A stretch of 39,557 nucleotides of DNA, taken from assembly GCA_002367105.1 (NCBI GenBank), contig DFCS01000010.1, forward strand, positions 1-39,557. Direction: 5' to 3'. The stretch comes from Hungatella sp. UBA3048. Its GTDB lineage: Bacteria > Bacillota > Clostridia > Lachnospirales > Lachnospiraceae. The translations under genes and the position numbers were made by a program. This document shows positions 15,020 to 23,192 of the stretch, piece after piece (within the stretch, counting starts at the first letter, position 1; each line of letters starts with the position of its first letter). Below the pieces are notes generated by a model. That model searched no databases and was not told the DNA's origin. It saw only the letters and a list, made by a program, of their open reading frames with translations.

Positions 15020-16756
15020 GTGAATTTATTCGATCCACATACTATTAAACTCACAAAGTACCTTTTTTATACTGGCAAGGGCGGCGTTGGAAAAACCAGC
15101 GTTGCCTGCGCCACCGCTGTATCACTTGCAGACAGTGGTAAGCGGGTGCTTCTAATCAGTACCGATCCAGCCTCTAATTTGCAGGATGTTTTCTCGATGG
15201 AGCTAACAAACAAGGGGACTCCTATTTCCGACGTGCCTAACTTGGTTGTGGCAAATCTCGACCCAATTAAAGCCGCTGCTGAATATAGGGAAAGCGTCAT
15301 TGCTCCTTATCGGGGCAAACTTCCTGGTGCTGTTCTCGCTAACATGGAAGAACAGCTTTCTGGTTCCTGCACTGTAGAGATTGCAGCGTTCAATGAATTT
15401 TCCAATTTTATCACAGACGGCAAGGTACAAAAGGAATATGACCATATTATTTTTGACACCGCACCCACTGGTCACACTCTACGTATGCTACAGCTTCCGT
15501 CAGCATGGAGTAATTTTATCAGCGAGAGCACTCATGGTGCGTCCTGTTTGGGCCAACTATCTGGTTTGGAGAGCAAAAAAGCCATTTACAAGCAGGCTGT
15601 GGAAACTCTGGCAGACGGGAACCTGACCACATTAATTCTTGTGACACGCCCCGAAACAGCACCGTTTAAAGAAGCAGCACGGGCTTCCGGTGAACTTTCT
15701 TCACTCGGCGTTAACAATCAAATGTTGGTTATCAATGGTATACTGACTGAATACAATGACTCGCTTTCTTCCAACCTGTATAAGAAACAACGGATCGCGC
15801 TTAATGCAATGCCCGAAAGTTTGCAAACACTTCCGCTCTATATGGTTCCCTTACGTGCCTATAACGTCACCGGACTGGAAAATGTGCGTGCCTTGCTGAA
15901 TACTGACCATGTAACTGTGCGCACCGAAACTCTGAACGCCGTCCATGTTCCTGCGTTGAATAACGTGATTGACGAACTGGCAGCAAACGGTAAGCGTGTT
16001 ATTTTTACGATGGGTAAAGGCGGCGTAGGTAAGACAACTGTTGCCGCTGCTGTTGCATTGGGTCTTGCAAAGCGCGGAGAAAAAGTTCATCTTACAACCA
16101 CCGACCCCGCTGCACATCTGAAATTTGTACTGGAAGAAAACTGCGGCGTTTCTATGAGTCATATCGACGAGGCCGAAGAACTGAAAAAGTACCAGTCAGA
16201 AATACTTGAAAAGGCTCGAGCGTCTGGTATGAGCCAAGGGGATATTTCATATGTTGAGGAAGATCTGCGTTCTCCATGTACACAGGAAATTGCTGTGTTT
16301 CGTGCCTTTGCAGAAATAGTGGATAAAGCTGACGATCAGGTGGTGGTGATTGATACGGCACCTACCGGTCATACCCTGCTTTTGCTGGAATCCACTCAAA
16401 GTTACAATCATGAGATTCAGCGAACCAAAGGTGAAATTCCTGAATCAGTGAAGAAGCTTCTTCCAAGGCTGAAATCTGATGAAACCGAAGTTCTTATTGT
16501 GACCCTGCCCGAAGCAACACCTGTTTATGAGGCATTGCGTTTGGAGGACGATTTGAAGCGGGCAGGTATATCCGCTAAGTGGTGGATTGTCAACCAATCA
16601 TTGTACGGCACGGATACCACCAATCCTATGTTGGCAGCAAAAGCATCAAATGAGGTTGAATGGCTTAATCGCGTTGATGAACATGCTGATGGAAAATTTG
16701 CGTTAATTACATGGAGTGGCGAAGAAATCAAAGGCGACCGTTTGTTAACGCTTTGA
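15020..16756 (+). CDS. arsA: ArsA arsenite-stimulated pump ATPase
   Basis: A 578-residue protein with two homologous nucleotide-binding halves. P-loops G-K-G-G-V-G-K-T start at residues 19 and 332 and switch motifs D-T-A-P-T-G-H-T-L occur in each half. The metalloid Cys lie in S-G-S-C-T-V-E-I-A and S-P-C-T-Q-E-I-A, equivalent to Cys113 and Cys422 of the plasmid R773 enzyme. A GTG start at 15020 is preferred because AAAGGAGG lies 11 bases upstream. The ATG at 14984 lies upstream of that ribosome site, inside arsD. It powers export of As(III) delivered by ArsD through the pump. Confidence 0.92.
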   Translation: MNLFDPHTIKLTKYLFYTGKGGVGKTSVACATAVSLADSGKRVLLISTDPASNLQDVFSMELTNKGTPISDVPNLVVANLDPIKAAAEYRESVIAPYRGKLPGAVLANMEEQLSGSCTVEIAAFNEFSNFITDGKVQKEYDHIIFDTAPTGHTLRMLQLPSAWSNFISESTHGASCLGQLSGLESKKAIYKQAVETLADGNLTTLILVTRPETAPFKEAARASGELSSLGVNNQMLVINGILTEYNDSLSSNLYKKQRIALNAMPESLQTLPLYMVPLRAYNVTGLENVRALLNTDHVTVRTETLNAVHVPALNNVIDELAANGKRVIFTMGKGGVGKTTVAAAVALGLAKRGEKVHLTTTDPAAHLKFVLEENCGVSMSHIDEAEELKKYQSEILEKARASGMSQGDISYVEEDLRSPCTQEIAVFRAFAEIVDKADDQVVVIDTAPTGHTLLLLESTQSYNHEIQRTKGEIPESVKKLLPRLKSDETEVLIVTLPEATPVYEALRLEDDLKRAGISAKWWIVNQSLYGTDTTNPMLAAKASNEVEWLNRVDEHADGKFALITWSGEEIKGDRLLTL

Positions 16757-16769
16757 AAGGACGGATGAT

Positions 16770-17162
16770 ATGGTAAAGGTAGCATTTATTTGTGTTCATA
16801 ATTCTTGCCGTAGTCAAATTGCAGAAGCGTTAGGCCGCCATCTTGCAGGTGATGTTATGGAGTGCTATTCAGCAGGAACGGAAACCAAACCACAAATTAA
16901 TAAAGACGCTGTGCGTCTAATGAAACAGCTTTACAATATTGATATGGAGGCAACGCAATATAGCAAACTCTTGGAAGAAATCCCACCCGTGGATATTGTG
17001 GTGACAATGGGCTGCAACGTCCAATGCCCATTCCTGCCATGTAAGCGTCGTGAGGATTGGGGACTTGATGACCCGACCGGCAAGAGCGACCTTGAATTTA
17101 TTGATACAATCCGCGTTATTGAAACAAAGATTAAAAATTTAGCTAAAGAATTAAGCCGCTAG
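16770..17162 (+). CDS. arsC: Arsenate reductase, thioredoxin-type (LMW-PTP fold)
   Basis: A 130-residue protein with the low-molecular-weight phosphatase loop C-V-H-N-S-C-R-S (Cys8 nucleophile, Arg14). It has the redox Cys pair in G-C-N-V-Q-C-P-F (Cys82, Cys86 region) plus another Cys at P-C-K. This identifies the pI258/Bacillus-type enzyme that reduces arsenate to arsenite using thioredoxin. It is the last gene of the operon, 13 bases after arsA, and is followed by a strong terminator. Confidence 0.92.
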   Translation: MVKVAFICVHNSCRSQIAEALGRHLAGDVMECYSAGTETKPQINKDAVRLMKQLYNIDMEATQYSKLLEEIPPVDIVVTMGCNVQCPFLPCKRREDWGLDDPTGKSDLEFIDTIRVIETKIKNLAKELSR

Positions 17163-17180
17163 AACTTTTCATAAGCAGTA

Positions 17181-17218
17181 AAAAAGAGGTAGGTATATAG
17201 ATGCCCTATCTCTTTTTG
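17181..17218. terminator. Bidirectional terminator after arsC
   Basis: AAAAAGAGGTAGG pairs with CCCTATCTCTTTTT, giving A and T runs on both sides. It should end the ars transcript and also stop transcripts from the minus-strand gene at 17241-17423. Confidence 0.8.
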
Positions 17219-17240
17219 TAGAGTGGCAAATATGAATTAA

Positions 17241-17423
17241 TTAGTTTCCTGCACCATTATTCTGGGATAAGGCTGGTACTATTACTATCATATCATCATA
17301 TATTACTGCTTCTAAAATTTGACCGGGATTGAAATCTGTGTAAGACATACACACATCATTAAGATTAATGGACCTGCCATTATAATTGATTAAATTGATT
17401 GCTTTAAGATTATTATTGTTCAT
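17241..17423 (-). CDS. 60-residue Asn-rich peptide of unknown function
   Basis: A short protein (MNNNNLKAINLINYNGRSIN at its start) with a single Cys and a hydrophobic stretch V-I-Y-D-D-M-I-V-I-V-P-A-L near residues 39-51. GGGAAG precedes the ATG at a short distance. It lies between two terminators and opposite to both neighbours, so it is its own transcription unit if real. A mid-segment S-I-N-L-N-D-V-C faintly recalls the repeat peptide at 13894-14082. Confidence 0.5.
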   Translation of the reverse strand: MNNNNLKAINLINYNGRSINLNDVCMSYTDFNPGQILEAVIYDDMIVIVPALSQNNGAGN

Positions 17424-17493
17424 GTGGCTTCCCTTTCTGCCACCCTACGTAACTATCATAACATGCCACAAGACGATTGCAAAGTACTTTTTA

Positions 17494-17525
17494 AGGCGGG
17501 TCCAGATTATTCCGGATACCCGCCT
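17494..17525. terminator. Perfect hairpin upstream of the Mrr gene
   Basis: AGGCGGGT/ACCCGCCT, a perfect 8-bp stem with a 16-base loop. The 25 bases from 17519 onward (CCCGCCTATATGTTTTATTC and following) resemble the bases from 19430 after the Mrr gene, so the gene is framed by related hairpin repeats. Confidence 0.6.
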
Positions 17526-17643
17526 ATATGTTTTATTCTGCCAAGCCTGGATATTGTAACGCCTCGTCCTATCCCGGTTTTTGATTAAATCTTACTACCT
17601 GAATGCTCTTTTTTTTGGGGTATATAGATATGTGCTAATAAAT

Positions 17644-17672
17644 TTGACATTATAATATAAAAATAATATAAT
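17644..17672 (+). promoter_or_regulatory. Consensus promoter of the Mrr gene
   Basis: TTGACA (17644-17649), 17-base spacer, TATAAT (17667-17672): a perfect consensus housekeeping promoter 36 bases before the GTG start, implying expression in the lysogen independent of phage late control. Confidence 0.85.
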
Positions 17673-17708
17673 TTGATAATAAGTACTTTAATTAGGGGGA
17701 ACAAAAAA

Positions 17709-19367
17709 GTGAAATATTATTATGAGAAAGAAGTTAGACATAGCGGGCTTAATAAGTATAGGATTGTGAAAGCAGCTTCGAGCTATGAATTGGATCAAAA
17801 GGTAAGAGCCATTAAAGCACAATGGGACGAACAATGGGAACGTAAATGCTCGACAGAAAATAAACGAATAGAAAGAGAAAATAGAATTAAAAATAATGAA
17901 GAATCGTTGGATTACGCAAATGAAATGACCGAACAAGCCGAAGAGTTACAAGAAGCTCTGGACTCGATTTTATCAAATTCACTGGAACCAATTCCTCTTG
18001 ATGAAAAAAGTATGAAGGATTTTTCTTCATATCCAATAAAAGCTCCTAGTTCTCCAATTAAACCTGATTTTAGAATAGAGCCAAAACGTGCTGATGAAAA
18101 GTATAATCCACAAGCACCATTATTAACAAAGTTATTCAAAAAAAAATTCGAACAATTTAACGCTCAAAACGAAGATAATTTTCAAAAAGATTTGGTTGAT
18201 TGGAATGAAGAAAAAAAGCAATTTGAAGAAAACTTTGCTAAAAGCATGATAAAATATAATGAAAAACATGCAAAATGGAATAAAGATAAAGAAGATTTTT
18301 TAAAAGAACAATTCCAAAAGAATGGAGAGGTAGATCATTTTATTCAATGCTATAACAATGGTGAAACAGATGCGGTAGTTGAATATTACTCTTTAGTTTT
18401 AGAGAATATCAAACTTCCATTTGAATATGATAAGCAAGTGGAATTAGATTTAAATAGCGAAAATAAAATGCTATTAATTGATTTATTATTACCTACAATA
18501 GATGATATCCCAAATCTAAAAAAAGTTGCTTATATTAAATCAAAGAGTGAATTTAAAGAAACATATCATACAGAAGCATATATGAAAAAGAAATATGATA
18601 GCATAATTTACCAAATAGTATTACAAACCTTAAATTATATATTTTCATTAGATAGTTTACACAATTTTATAGATTCGGTTGTTTTAAACGGAAAAATCAA
18701 AACAATTGATAAATCAACTGGAAAGGATATTGAACCATATATATTATCTATAAATATTGCAAAAAAAGATTTCATCGAATTAAATTTGAGCGCCATAGAT
18801 GCGAAAGCATGGTTTAAAAGTGCTAAAGGAATATCAGCCGCTACGTTTGCAGATGTAACACCCGTTGCACCTATAGTCTCAATGAGTCGTGACGACAGCC
18901 GATTTATCGACGGTTATAATGTCGTAGATACACTTGATAATAGCATAAATTTAGCGGCGATAGACTGGCAAGACTTTGAAAATTTAATTAGGGAACTTTT
19001 TGAACAAGAATTTAACGCTAATGGTGGTGAGGTGAGGATAACTCAAGCCAGTCGAGATGGTGGAGTGGATGCCATTGCTTTTGACCCAGATCCAATTAGA
19101 GGCGGTAAAATTGTTATTCAGGCAAAAAGATACACGAATGTCGTTGGCGTATCTGCCGTAAGGGACTTATATGGTACGGTAATGAATGAAGGCGCAACAA
19201 AAGGGATTTTAGTAACAACCTCTGATTATGGTACCGATTCATATAACTTTGCAAAAGGTAAACCTTTAACTCTTTTGAATGGGGCAAATCTTCTATCACT
19301 ACTTGAGAAACATGGACATCAAGCGAAAATAAATATAAAAGAGGCAAAACAATTATTAAATCAATAA
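17709..19367 (+). CDS. Mrr-type restriction endonuclease-like protein
   Basis: A 552-residue protein with a GTG start eight bases after GGGGGA. The N-terminal 200 residues are highly charged and helical, probably a coiled coil. The middle is unrecognised. The C-terminal 130 residues are an Mrr catalytic domain: D-W-Q-D-F-E-N-L-I-R-E-L-F, then D-G-G-V-D-A-I-A-F-D and I-V-I-Q-A-K-R-Y, the D...QxK motif of PD-(D/E)xK nucleases, and a later K-G-I-L-V-T-T-S. The gene is clearly more A+T-rich than its neighbours, on the opposite strand to phage genes and under a consensus promoter, like a moron. Type IV restriction of modified incoming phage DNA is the likely role. Confidence 0.82.
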   Translation: MKYYYEKEVRHSGLNKYRIVKAASSYELDQKVRAIKAQWDEQWERKCSTENKRIERENRIKNNEESLDYANEMTEQAEELQEALDSILSNSLEPIPLDEKSMKDFSSYPIKAPSSPIKPDFRIEPKRADEKYNPQAPLLTKLFKKKFEQFNAQNEDNFQKDLVDWNEEKKQFEENFAKSMIKYNEKHAKWNKDKEDFLKEQFQKNGEVDHFIQCYNNGETDAVVEYYSLVLENIKLPFEYDKQVELDLNSENKMLLIDLLLPTIDDIPNLKKVAYIKSKSEFKETYHTEAYMKKKYDSIIYQIVLQTLNYIFSLDSLHNFIDSVVLNGKIKTIDKSTGKDIEPYILSINIAKKDFIELNLSAIDAKAWFKSAKGISAATFADVTPVAPIVSMSRDDSRFIDGYNVVDTLDNSINLAAIDWQDFENLIRELFEQEFNANGGEVRITQASRDGGVDAIAFDPDPIRGGKIVIQAKRYTNVVGVSAVRDLYGTVMNEGATKGILVTTSDYGTDSYNFAKGKPLTLLNGANLLSLLEKHGHQAKINIKEAKQLLNQ

Positions 19368-19410
19368 GTGTGCGACTTTAATACATAACTATAAATAACT
19401 TGCAAGATAT

Positions 19411-19436
19411 AGGCGGACCAGGAATAAGGCCCGCCT
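19411..19436. terminator. Hairpin between Mrr gene and endolysin
   Basis: AGGCGG and CCGCCT form a stem, followed by TATAGTTTATTC. It may end the plus-strand Mrr transcript and the minus-strand lysis transcript. It resembles the hairpin at 17494-17525. Confidence 0.55.
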
Positions 19437-19470
19437 TATAGTTTATTCTACCAGTTGATCCGGCGAAAGC

Positions 19471-20214
19471 TTAAATATAATCTTTTTGCTCAATCAACCA
19501 AATCTCTTGAGCACCATTATCTTTAGTGTGCCAGCAGGCTCCTTCCAGAGGGCCATCTTTCGCGCTGTCAAGAAAATACCAATCACCTGATCCATCGTCA
19601 GGATCGCAGATTTTACCGTCCCAGCGATGCCAGCCAGTTACCATATAACCGTCACGGTTGAACAAGTAGTAATGGTGGTTAATGATGCACCATTTGTTTT
19701 TAGGATAGCTTCCGTCTGCTCTGCGATACCAGAAACCAATGCTATCAAGAATCCAACCGGTTTTCTCCTCTTCTTTTACCCAAGTCTTCATAAATTCATC
19801 CGGGTCCTTATAGTACTTTTTGATACCGCTCGTTGAACTACCCCAATCCGGAAGTTGGAAGTGAGGCTTATCAACCGGAGATTTCCAGTTTCCTCCCCAT
19901 TCCAATCCAATGCTTACACCGATTGCCCCAACCTTTCCGAAAAAGTTACCGGATTCATTATAGGCACCTTGCCCGTCATTCCTGAAAATATCAAAGGCAG
20001 TTCCCCACTGGTGATAAGAACTGTATGTACTCCCTGGGGCATTGGTCACGATGTTGCCGGGTGTAATCCTGCCTTGTGCGTATAATGCGTCCTGCTCCGC
20101 AACGGTGCGATATGTCTCTCCAATTTTAATAATTAATCCCTGCCTTGAACACTCTTCCACCAGTTTTGCAGCCAACACCTTCAGCCGCGGATGGCATAAT
20201 GTAATGTCTCTCAT
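19471..20214 (-). CDS. Endolysin, M15 peptidase with wall-binding repeats
   Basis: A 247-residue enzyme starting MRDITLCHPR; GGAGG lies eight bases before this ATG, so the longer TTG start is rejected. Residues about 65-75 read S-Y-H-Q-W-G-T-A-F-D-I and about 117 K-P-H-F-Q-L, the zinc ligands (His, Asp, His) of M15 L-Ala-D-Glu / D-Ala peptidases. The second half has Trp/Tyr/Gly repeats (G-Y-M-V-T-G-W-H, D-W-Y-F-L-D-S, G-A-C-W) like choline- or cell-wall-binding repeats. It cuts peptidoglycan cross-links for lysis and follows the holin gene. Confidence 0.9.
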   Translation of the reverse strand: MRDITLCHPRLKVLAAKLVEECSRQGLIIKIGETYRTVAEQDALYAQGRITPGNIVTNAPGSTYSSYHQWGTAFDIFRNDGQGAYNESGNFFGKVGAIGVSIGLEWGGNWKSPVDKPHFQLPDWGSSTSGIKKYYKDPDEFMKTWVKEEEKTGWILDSIGFWYRRADGSYPKNKWCIINHHYYLFNRDGYMVTGWHRWDGKICDPDDGSGDWYFLDSAKDGPLEGACWHTKDNGAQEIWLIEQKDYI

Positions 20215-20231
20215 AAAATTATCCTCCAATC

Positions 20232-20256
20232 AAAAAGGCCCAGGTAATCCCAGACC
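20232..20256 (-). terminator. Weak terminator-like hairpin before endolysin
   Basis: GGTCTGG pairs with CTGGGCC (three wobbles) and is followed by TTTTT on the minus strand, then the endolysin ribosome site. Confidence 0.4.
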
Positions 20257-20302
20257 CGAAAAGTTGTGATGTTACAACCGATGCGAGAATTCCCGTTTCG
20301 GA

Positions 20303-20596
20303 TTATTCTGTTTTTTCAGTCTGCTTGATGATCTGGTTCACATATGTACTCAATCCTGCAACCAGTACTCCCTGCGTAATGGCAGTAAACACAGCCATGG
20401 CTATCTCCTGCCCTGTCTGGCAGTCACTTGTAGCCAACACATAGATACCGCATAGGACAATACCCACTGCCCCATTAACCAGCGGTATATACTTGTCCTT
20501 GACCGTCTGGCTCTGTTTAAGGCCTATTCCCAGAAAGTACAGCACCACTGCTACAATAATAAGTTCCGGTTTTACATAATTCATGATCTGTTCCAT
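20303..20596 (-). CDS. Phage holin
   Basis: A 97-residue protein with three hydrophobic segments (about 10-24, 40-56 and 65-85) and a charged tail Q-I-I-K-Q-T-E-K-T-E. The opening M-N-Y-V-K-P-E-L-I-I-V-A-V-V-L-Y is typical of small holins of Clostridial phages. It forms membrane lesions that let the endolysin reach the wall. Confidence 0.8.
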   Translation of the reverse strand: MEQIMNYVKPELIIVAVVLYFLGIGLKQSQTVKDKYIPLVNGAVGIVLCGIYVLATSDCQTGQEIAMAVFTAITQGVLVAGLSTYVNQIIKQTEKTE

Positions 20597-20600
20597 ATAA

Positions 20601-20822
20601 TCAATCTCCTTTTTCTTCTAAATCCGCTATGCGGTGATTTGCAACTTTCATTTGTTCCTCAAGCCTGAAAGTGCGTTCAATTACAGTATTATGTTTGTCA
20701 ACTTTCTTTTCCAACTGCTCCAGGCGATAATTAGTAAGCTTTGCAGATGCAAGGATTCCTATAAAAGCCCCCACGCCACTGCCAGCCAAACTAATGAGTG
20801 CCACCATTATTTCTGTAGGCAT
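20601..20822 (-). CDS. XhlA-like membrane/coiled-coil lysis accessory protein
   Basis: A 73-residue protein with one N-terminal membrane segment (residues 6-26, Gly-rich) followed by a Lys/Glu coiled coil (L-E-Q-L-E-K-K-V-D-K-H-N), the layout of haemolysin XhlA-like proteins, here in inverted order with the membrane segment first. It lies directly before the holin and ends four bases from it. Confidence 0.6.
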   Translation of the reverse strand: MPTEIMVALISLAGSGVGAFIGILASAKLTNYRLEQLEKKVDKHNTVIERTFRLEEQMKVANHRIADLEEKGD

Positions 20823-20862
20823 ATAATTACCTCATGCTTTCTATAAATTGTCACACCCTTTG

Positions 20863-21489
20863 CTATTCCGGATAAATAGCAAATAAATGCCCGCTTCTAA
20901 GTTCAAACGTGGGAGACACCCCCTGATCACCCTTAGGGCCTGTTGATCCTGTCGCACCCGTTGCGCCCTTTGGCCCCTGAGGACCTGTTAAGCCGGTGGC
21001 CCCGGACATATCTGTAATGTAAGTGTAGGCTGAAGCTCCTTTTAGGTACAGCTTTGCATTATCTGCGTCTTCGACATTTCCGGTATCAATTACCACAAAT
21101 TGCCCTTGTCCAACTCCGTCTGAAGCGAATCCAGAATTCATAGCTGATATGCTTGTGTAGGTTTTGGCAATTGCAAAGGGATCACCTTTCGGTCCTTGGG
21201 CACCAGTCACCCCCGTAGCTCCAGTATCTCCTTTGGAACCAGTGGCACCTTTGATATTTCCTGTTTTGGACCAAGTGCCCGATGCTTTCTGATATACATC
21301 CCAGTTGCTGGTATTTAAATAATAATCCCCGTTCACACCTTGAGTTGATGGAGCAGAGGTACCTGTGAGCCATTTTGATCCATCTTCGCCCTTATCACCT
21401 TTTGCACCGGTCGGACCGACTTCCCCCTGTATTCCCTGAGGGCCCTGAGGGCCGATGACACTTCCCAAATCTTCTTCTCTTACCGCCAT
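20863..21489 (-). CDS. Collagen-like tail fibre protein, short
   Basis: About 208 residues from ATG 21489, which has AAGGA about ten bases upstream (an ATG at 21510 overlaps the previous stop but lacks a ribosome site). Three Gly-X-Y tracts (G-P-Q-G-P-Q-G-I-Q-G, then G-A-T-G-S-K-G-D-T-G and G-P-Q-G-P-K-G-A-T-G) alternate with a globular part W-L-T-G-T-S-A-P-S-T-Q-G-V-N-G-D-Y-Y-L-N, a fold often found in phage collagen-like fibres. It ends P-T-F-E-L-R-S-G-H-L-F-A-I-Y-P-E, a motif shared with the next gene. Confidence 0.75.
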   Translation of the reverse strand: MAVREEDLGSVIGPQGPQGIQGEVGPTGAKGDKGEDGSKWLTGTSAPSTQGVNGDYYLNTSNWDVYQKASGTWSKTGNIKGATGSKGDTGATGVTGAQGPKGDPFAIAKTYTSISAMNSGFASDGVGQGQFVVIDTGNVEDADNAKLYLKGASAYTYITDMSGATGLTGPQGPKGATGATGSTGPKGDQGVSPTFELRSGHLFAIYPE

Positions 21490-21502
21490 TTCTTTCACTT
21501 CC

Positions 21503-22168
21503 TTATTCATTATATTTTGCGATTAGGCGCCCTGATCTCACTTCAAATTCTGGTGTTGCCCCCGGTGGACCCTGTGGTCCGGTAATCGCCTGCAGGCTTA
21601 CCAGTTCCCGCCATTCGTTGCTATCCGTGTACCGCCATTTAATGTAAGTTCCATCATTGGCAAATTCAATTTCCCGGCTTCCGTCCTCGCCTGATACACG
21701 GATCCTTTCACCCACCGCAATATCCCCGGCCATGAGCTGCATGTATCCTGATTCATAGGAGAGGCCGCTTACCTGCCGATCCATAGCTTCAAGAAGTTGT
21801 TCATATAAAGCAGGCGCAGGGGCGCTTGGTACTTTCCCCTGCTCATATCCTGATTCCTGAATTGGTATGTAAAGCTTATTGGTAGTAATCCGCTGTCCAT
21901 CATGATAGCCGTATACAGATACCTCAAAGCCTCTGGTCGTGATAACCTCTGCCGGTACCATTGTATTACCTTCACTATTTAACGGAACCGTATAGGCATC
22001 GTTGCTTCCACATAGGTATTTCAAGAAAACAGCGTGCTTTTCCATACTCTCCCAATCCTCAGATTGAAAGGCAAACCTACACATAAGATACTGCATACTC
22101 TGGGCCGCCGGCTGTTCAGTATCTGCCCGGATTAACATCTGCATATTTACTTGGAAGTCAAGTATCAT
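21503..22168 (-). CDS. Baseplate/fibre protein with short collagen tract
   Basis: A 221-residue protein. The first 110 residues are a beta-rich domain (F-E-V-S-V-Y-G-Y-H-D-G-Q-R-I-T-T-N) of the kind seen in baseplate upper proteins. A short G-P-Q-G-P-P-G tract precedes the end P-E-F-E-V-R-S-G-R-L-I-A-K-Y-N-E. It overlaps the following fibre gene. Likely part of the receptor-binding apparatus. Confidence 0.65.
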   Translation of the reverse strand: MILDFQVNMQMLIRADTEQPAAQSMQYLMCRFAFQSEDWESMEKHAVFLKYLCGSNDAYTVPLNSEGNTMVPAEVITTRGFEVSVYGYHDGQRITTNKLYIPIQESGYEQGKVPSAPAPALYEQLLEAMDRQVSGLSYESGYMQLMAGDIAVGERIRVSGEDGSREIEFANDGTYIKWRYTDSNEWRELVSLQAITGPQGPPGATPEFEVRSGRLIAKYNE

Positions 22169-22185
22169 CTATACCCCTCCCTACG

Positions 22186-22323
22186 TTACTGGGCATCAGC
22201 TGTTCCCATGATAACTTGTTTACCAGCTTCCGAAATCCAGCCTTTAATGACCGCGTTCGCCAGCATAGCAACTGTCAGTTTTCCTTTTCCACCATTGTAT
22301 AATCTCATTAATGTCTCAAACAT
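22186..22323 (-). CDS. XkdX family protein
   Basis: A 45-residue protein, MFETLMRLYNGGKGKLTVAM then L-A-N-A-V-I-K-G-W-I-S-E-A-G-K, the hallmark of the short XkdX family of tail-region proteins. GGAGG lies seven bases before the ATG and overlaps the end of the upstream gene. Function unknown. Always found beside tail fibre genes. Confidence 0.8.
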   Translation of the reverse strand: MFETLMRLYNGGKGKLTVAMLANAVIKGWISEAGKQVIMGTADAQ

Positions 22324-22325
22324 GC

Positions 22326-22712
22326 TCACACCTCCAGACTTGATAATACCAACGTGTCAACGGTTGTCTTTAGTGATTCAATTTCCGCTGCCTGCTCCGC
22401 TACTATTTCAGTTATATCAGGAGTACGGAAAACGGCGATCATTATATCACACTTGGTATCTTTGTCAATTTCATAATCAGACTGCTTTGTCAGCATACCA
22501 GCGTACACCAGACCAGATCGTGACCAGTCTGTGTCGCCTGATGTGGCAATCTGCTTTATGCTACCGTTGGTCTTCAGGATAGTTTCGATTTCTTCAAAGG
22601 TCTTTTCTCCCATCTGAAATTTGATAGTTCCGCCTGACTTGTCAAGGTCTACTCCTGCAGCGACCAGGTCAAACTCCTGATCTCCAAATTTAATTTTTTC
22701 GATGTTGCTCAT
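22326..22712 (-). CDS. Tail-region protein of unknown function
   Basis: A 128-residue protein starting MSNIEKIKFGDQEFDLVAAG, with AAGGAG before the ATG. The frame to 22889 is rejected since it crosses a terminator hairpin. It is beta-rich with a C-terminal helix (I-V-A-E-Q-A-A-E-I-E-S-L-K-T-T) that may trimerise. It precedes XkdX in the fibre module. This type of protein is common there but has no defined role. Confidence 0.65.
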   Translation of the reverse strand: MSNIEKIKFGDQEFDLVAAGVDLDKSGGTIKFQMGEKTFEEIETILKTNGSIKQIATSGDTDWSRSGLVYAGMLTKQSDYEIDKDTKCDIMIAVFRTPDITEIVAEQAAEIESLKTTVDTLVLSSLEV

Positions 22713-22747
22713 AAATGCTCCTTCCTGCCTTTCGGGCATAAAAATAA

Positions 22748-22761
22748 GAGCCGGTTGGCTC
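22748..22761 (-). terminator. Terminator after the zinc-ribbon gene
   Basis: GAGCC-AACC-GGCTC hairpin followed by TTATTTTTA on the minus strand, between the genes ending at 22795 and starting at 22712. Confidence 0.6.
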
Positions 22762-22794
22762 CGATGGTCTATACGTAAATTATTTAAGCGCTCC

Positions 22795-23133
22795 CTATAA
22801 CAGTTCCGAATAAGGTATCTTGCTCCAGTCAAACTTTTGTCCACAATCAGGACAATAATTTGTTCTTCTTCCTGACCTCTTATATCCATCTGAACATAAT
22901 AAATGCTTATAGCAAGTAGGACAAGAATAGTGTATCATGTACTCATTTTTTTCATCCTTTGTCATCAAGGGTTCTTTGCCGACGCTCTTCCACACGATTT
23001 CTATCATCTCATCACGCTGGGCTTGGGTCCATAATTCTCCTGGTTTTCCCAGCTCCCCTTGCGGTCCGGGATCATCCGGTCCCGGTCCACGATGGCTTCC
23101 CATATATTCTTCCCATGGTTCGTTTTTATCCAT
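22795..23133 (-). CDS. Pro/Gly-rich zinc-ribbon protein in fibre locus
   Basis: A 112-residue protein. The start holds a short collagen-like stretch R-G-P-G-P-D-D-P-G-P-Q-G-E-L-G-K-P-G-E-L. Then comes W-T-Q-A-Q-R-D-E-M-I-E and a zinc ribbon with C-P-T-C and C-P-D-C. AGAGAG is a weak ribosome site. It begins 48 bases beyond the outer recombination core of the expressed fibre locus, so it escapes the inversion. Role unknown, possibly a fibre accessory protein. Confidence 0.6.
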   Translation of the reverse strand: MDKNEPWEEYMGSHRGPGPDDPGPQGELGKPGELWTQAQRDEMIEIVWKSVGKEPLMTKDEKNEYMIHYSCPTCYKHLLCSDGYKRSGRRTNYCPDCGQKFDWSKIPYSELL

Positions 23134-23177
23134 AAAATTCTCTCTTTCTGCTGTTTTTCGGACAGCCCCGGTTCTCT

Positions 23178-23192
23178 ACTAAATAGCAATTT
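23178..23192 (+). repeat. Recombination site, expressed fibre locus, outer
   Basis: ACTAAATAGCAATTT, identical over 15 bases and inverted relative to the site at 23843-23857. The core AAATAGCAATTT is at 23181-23192. Confidence 0.75.

Noticed and set aside
20873..20886. TAAATAGCAAATAA, a near match to the cassette core
   Set aside because: It differs in the right arm, encodes the normal end F-A-I-Y-P of a fibre gene and has no tip sequence behind it.
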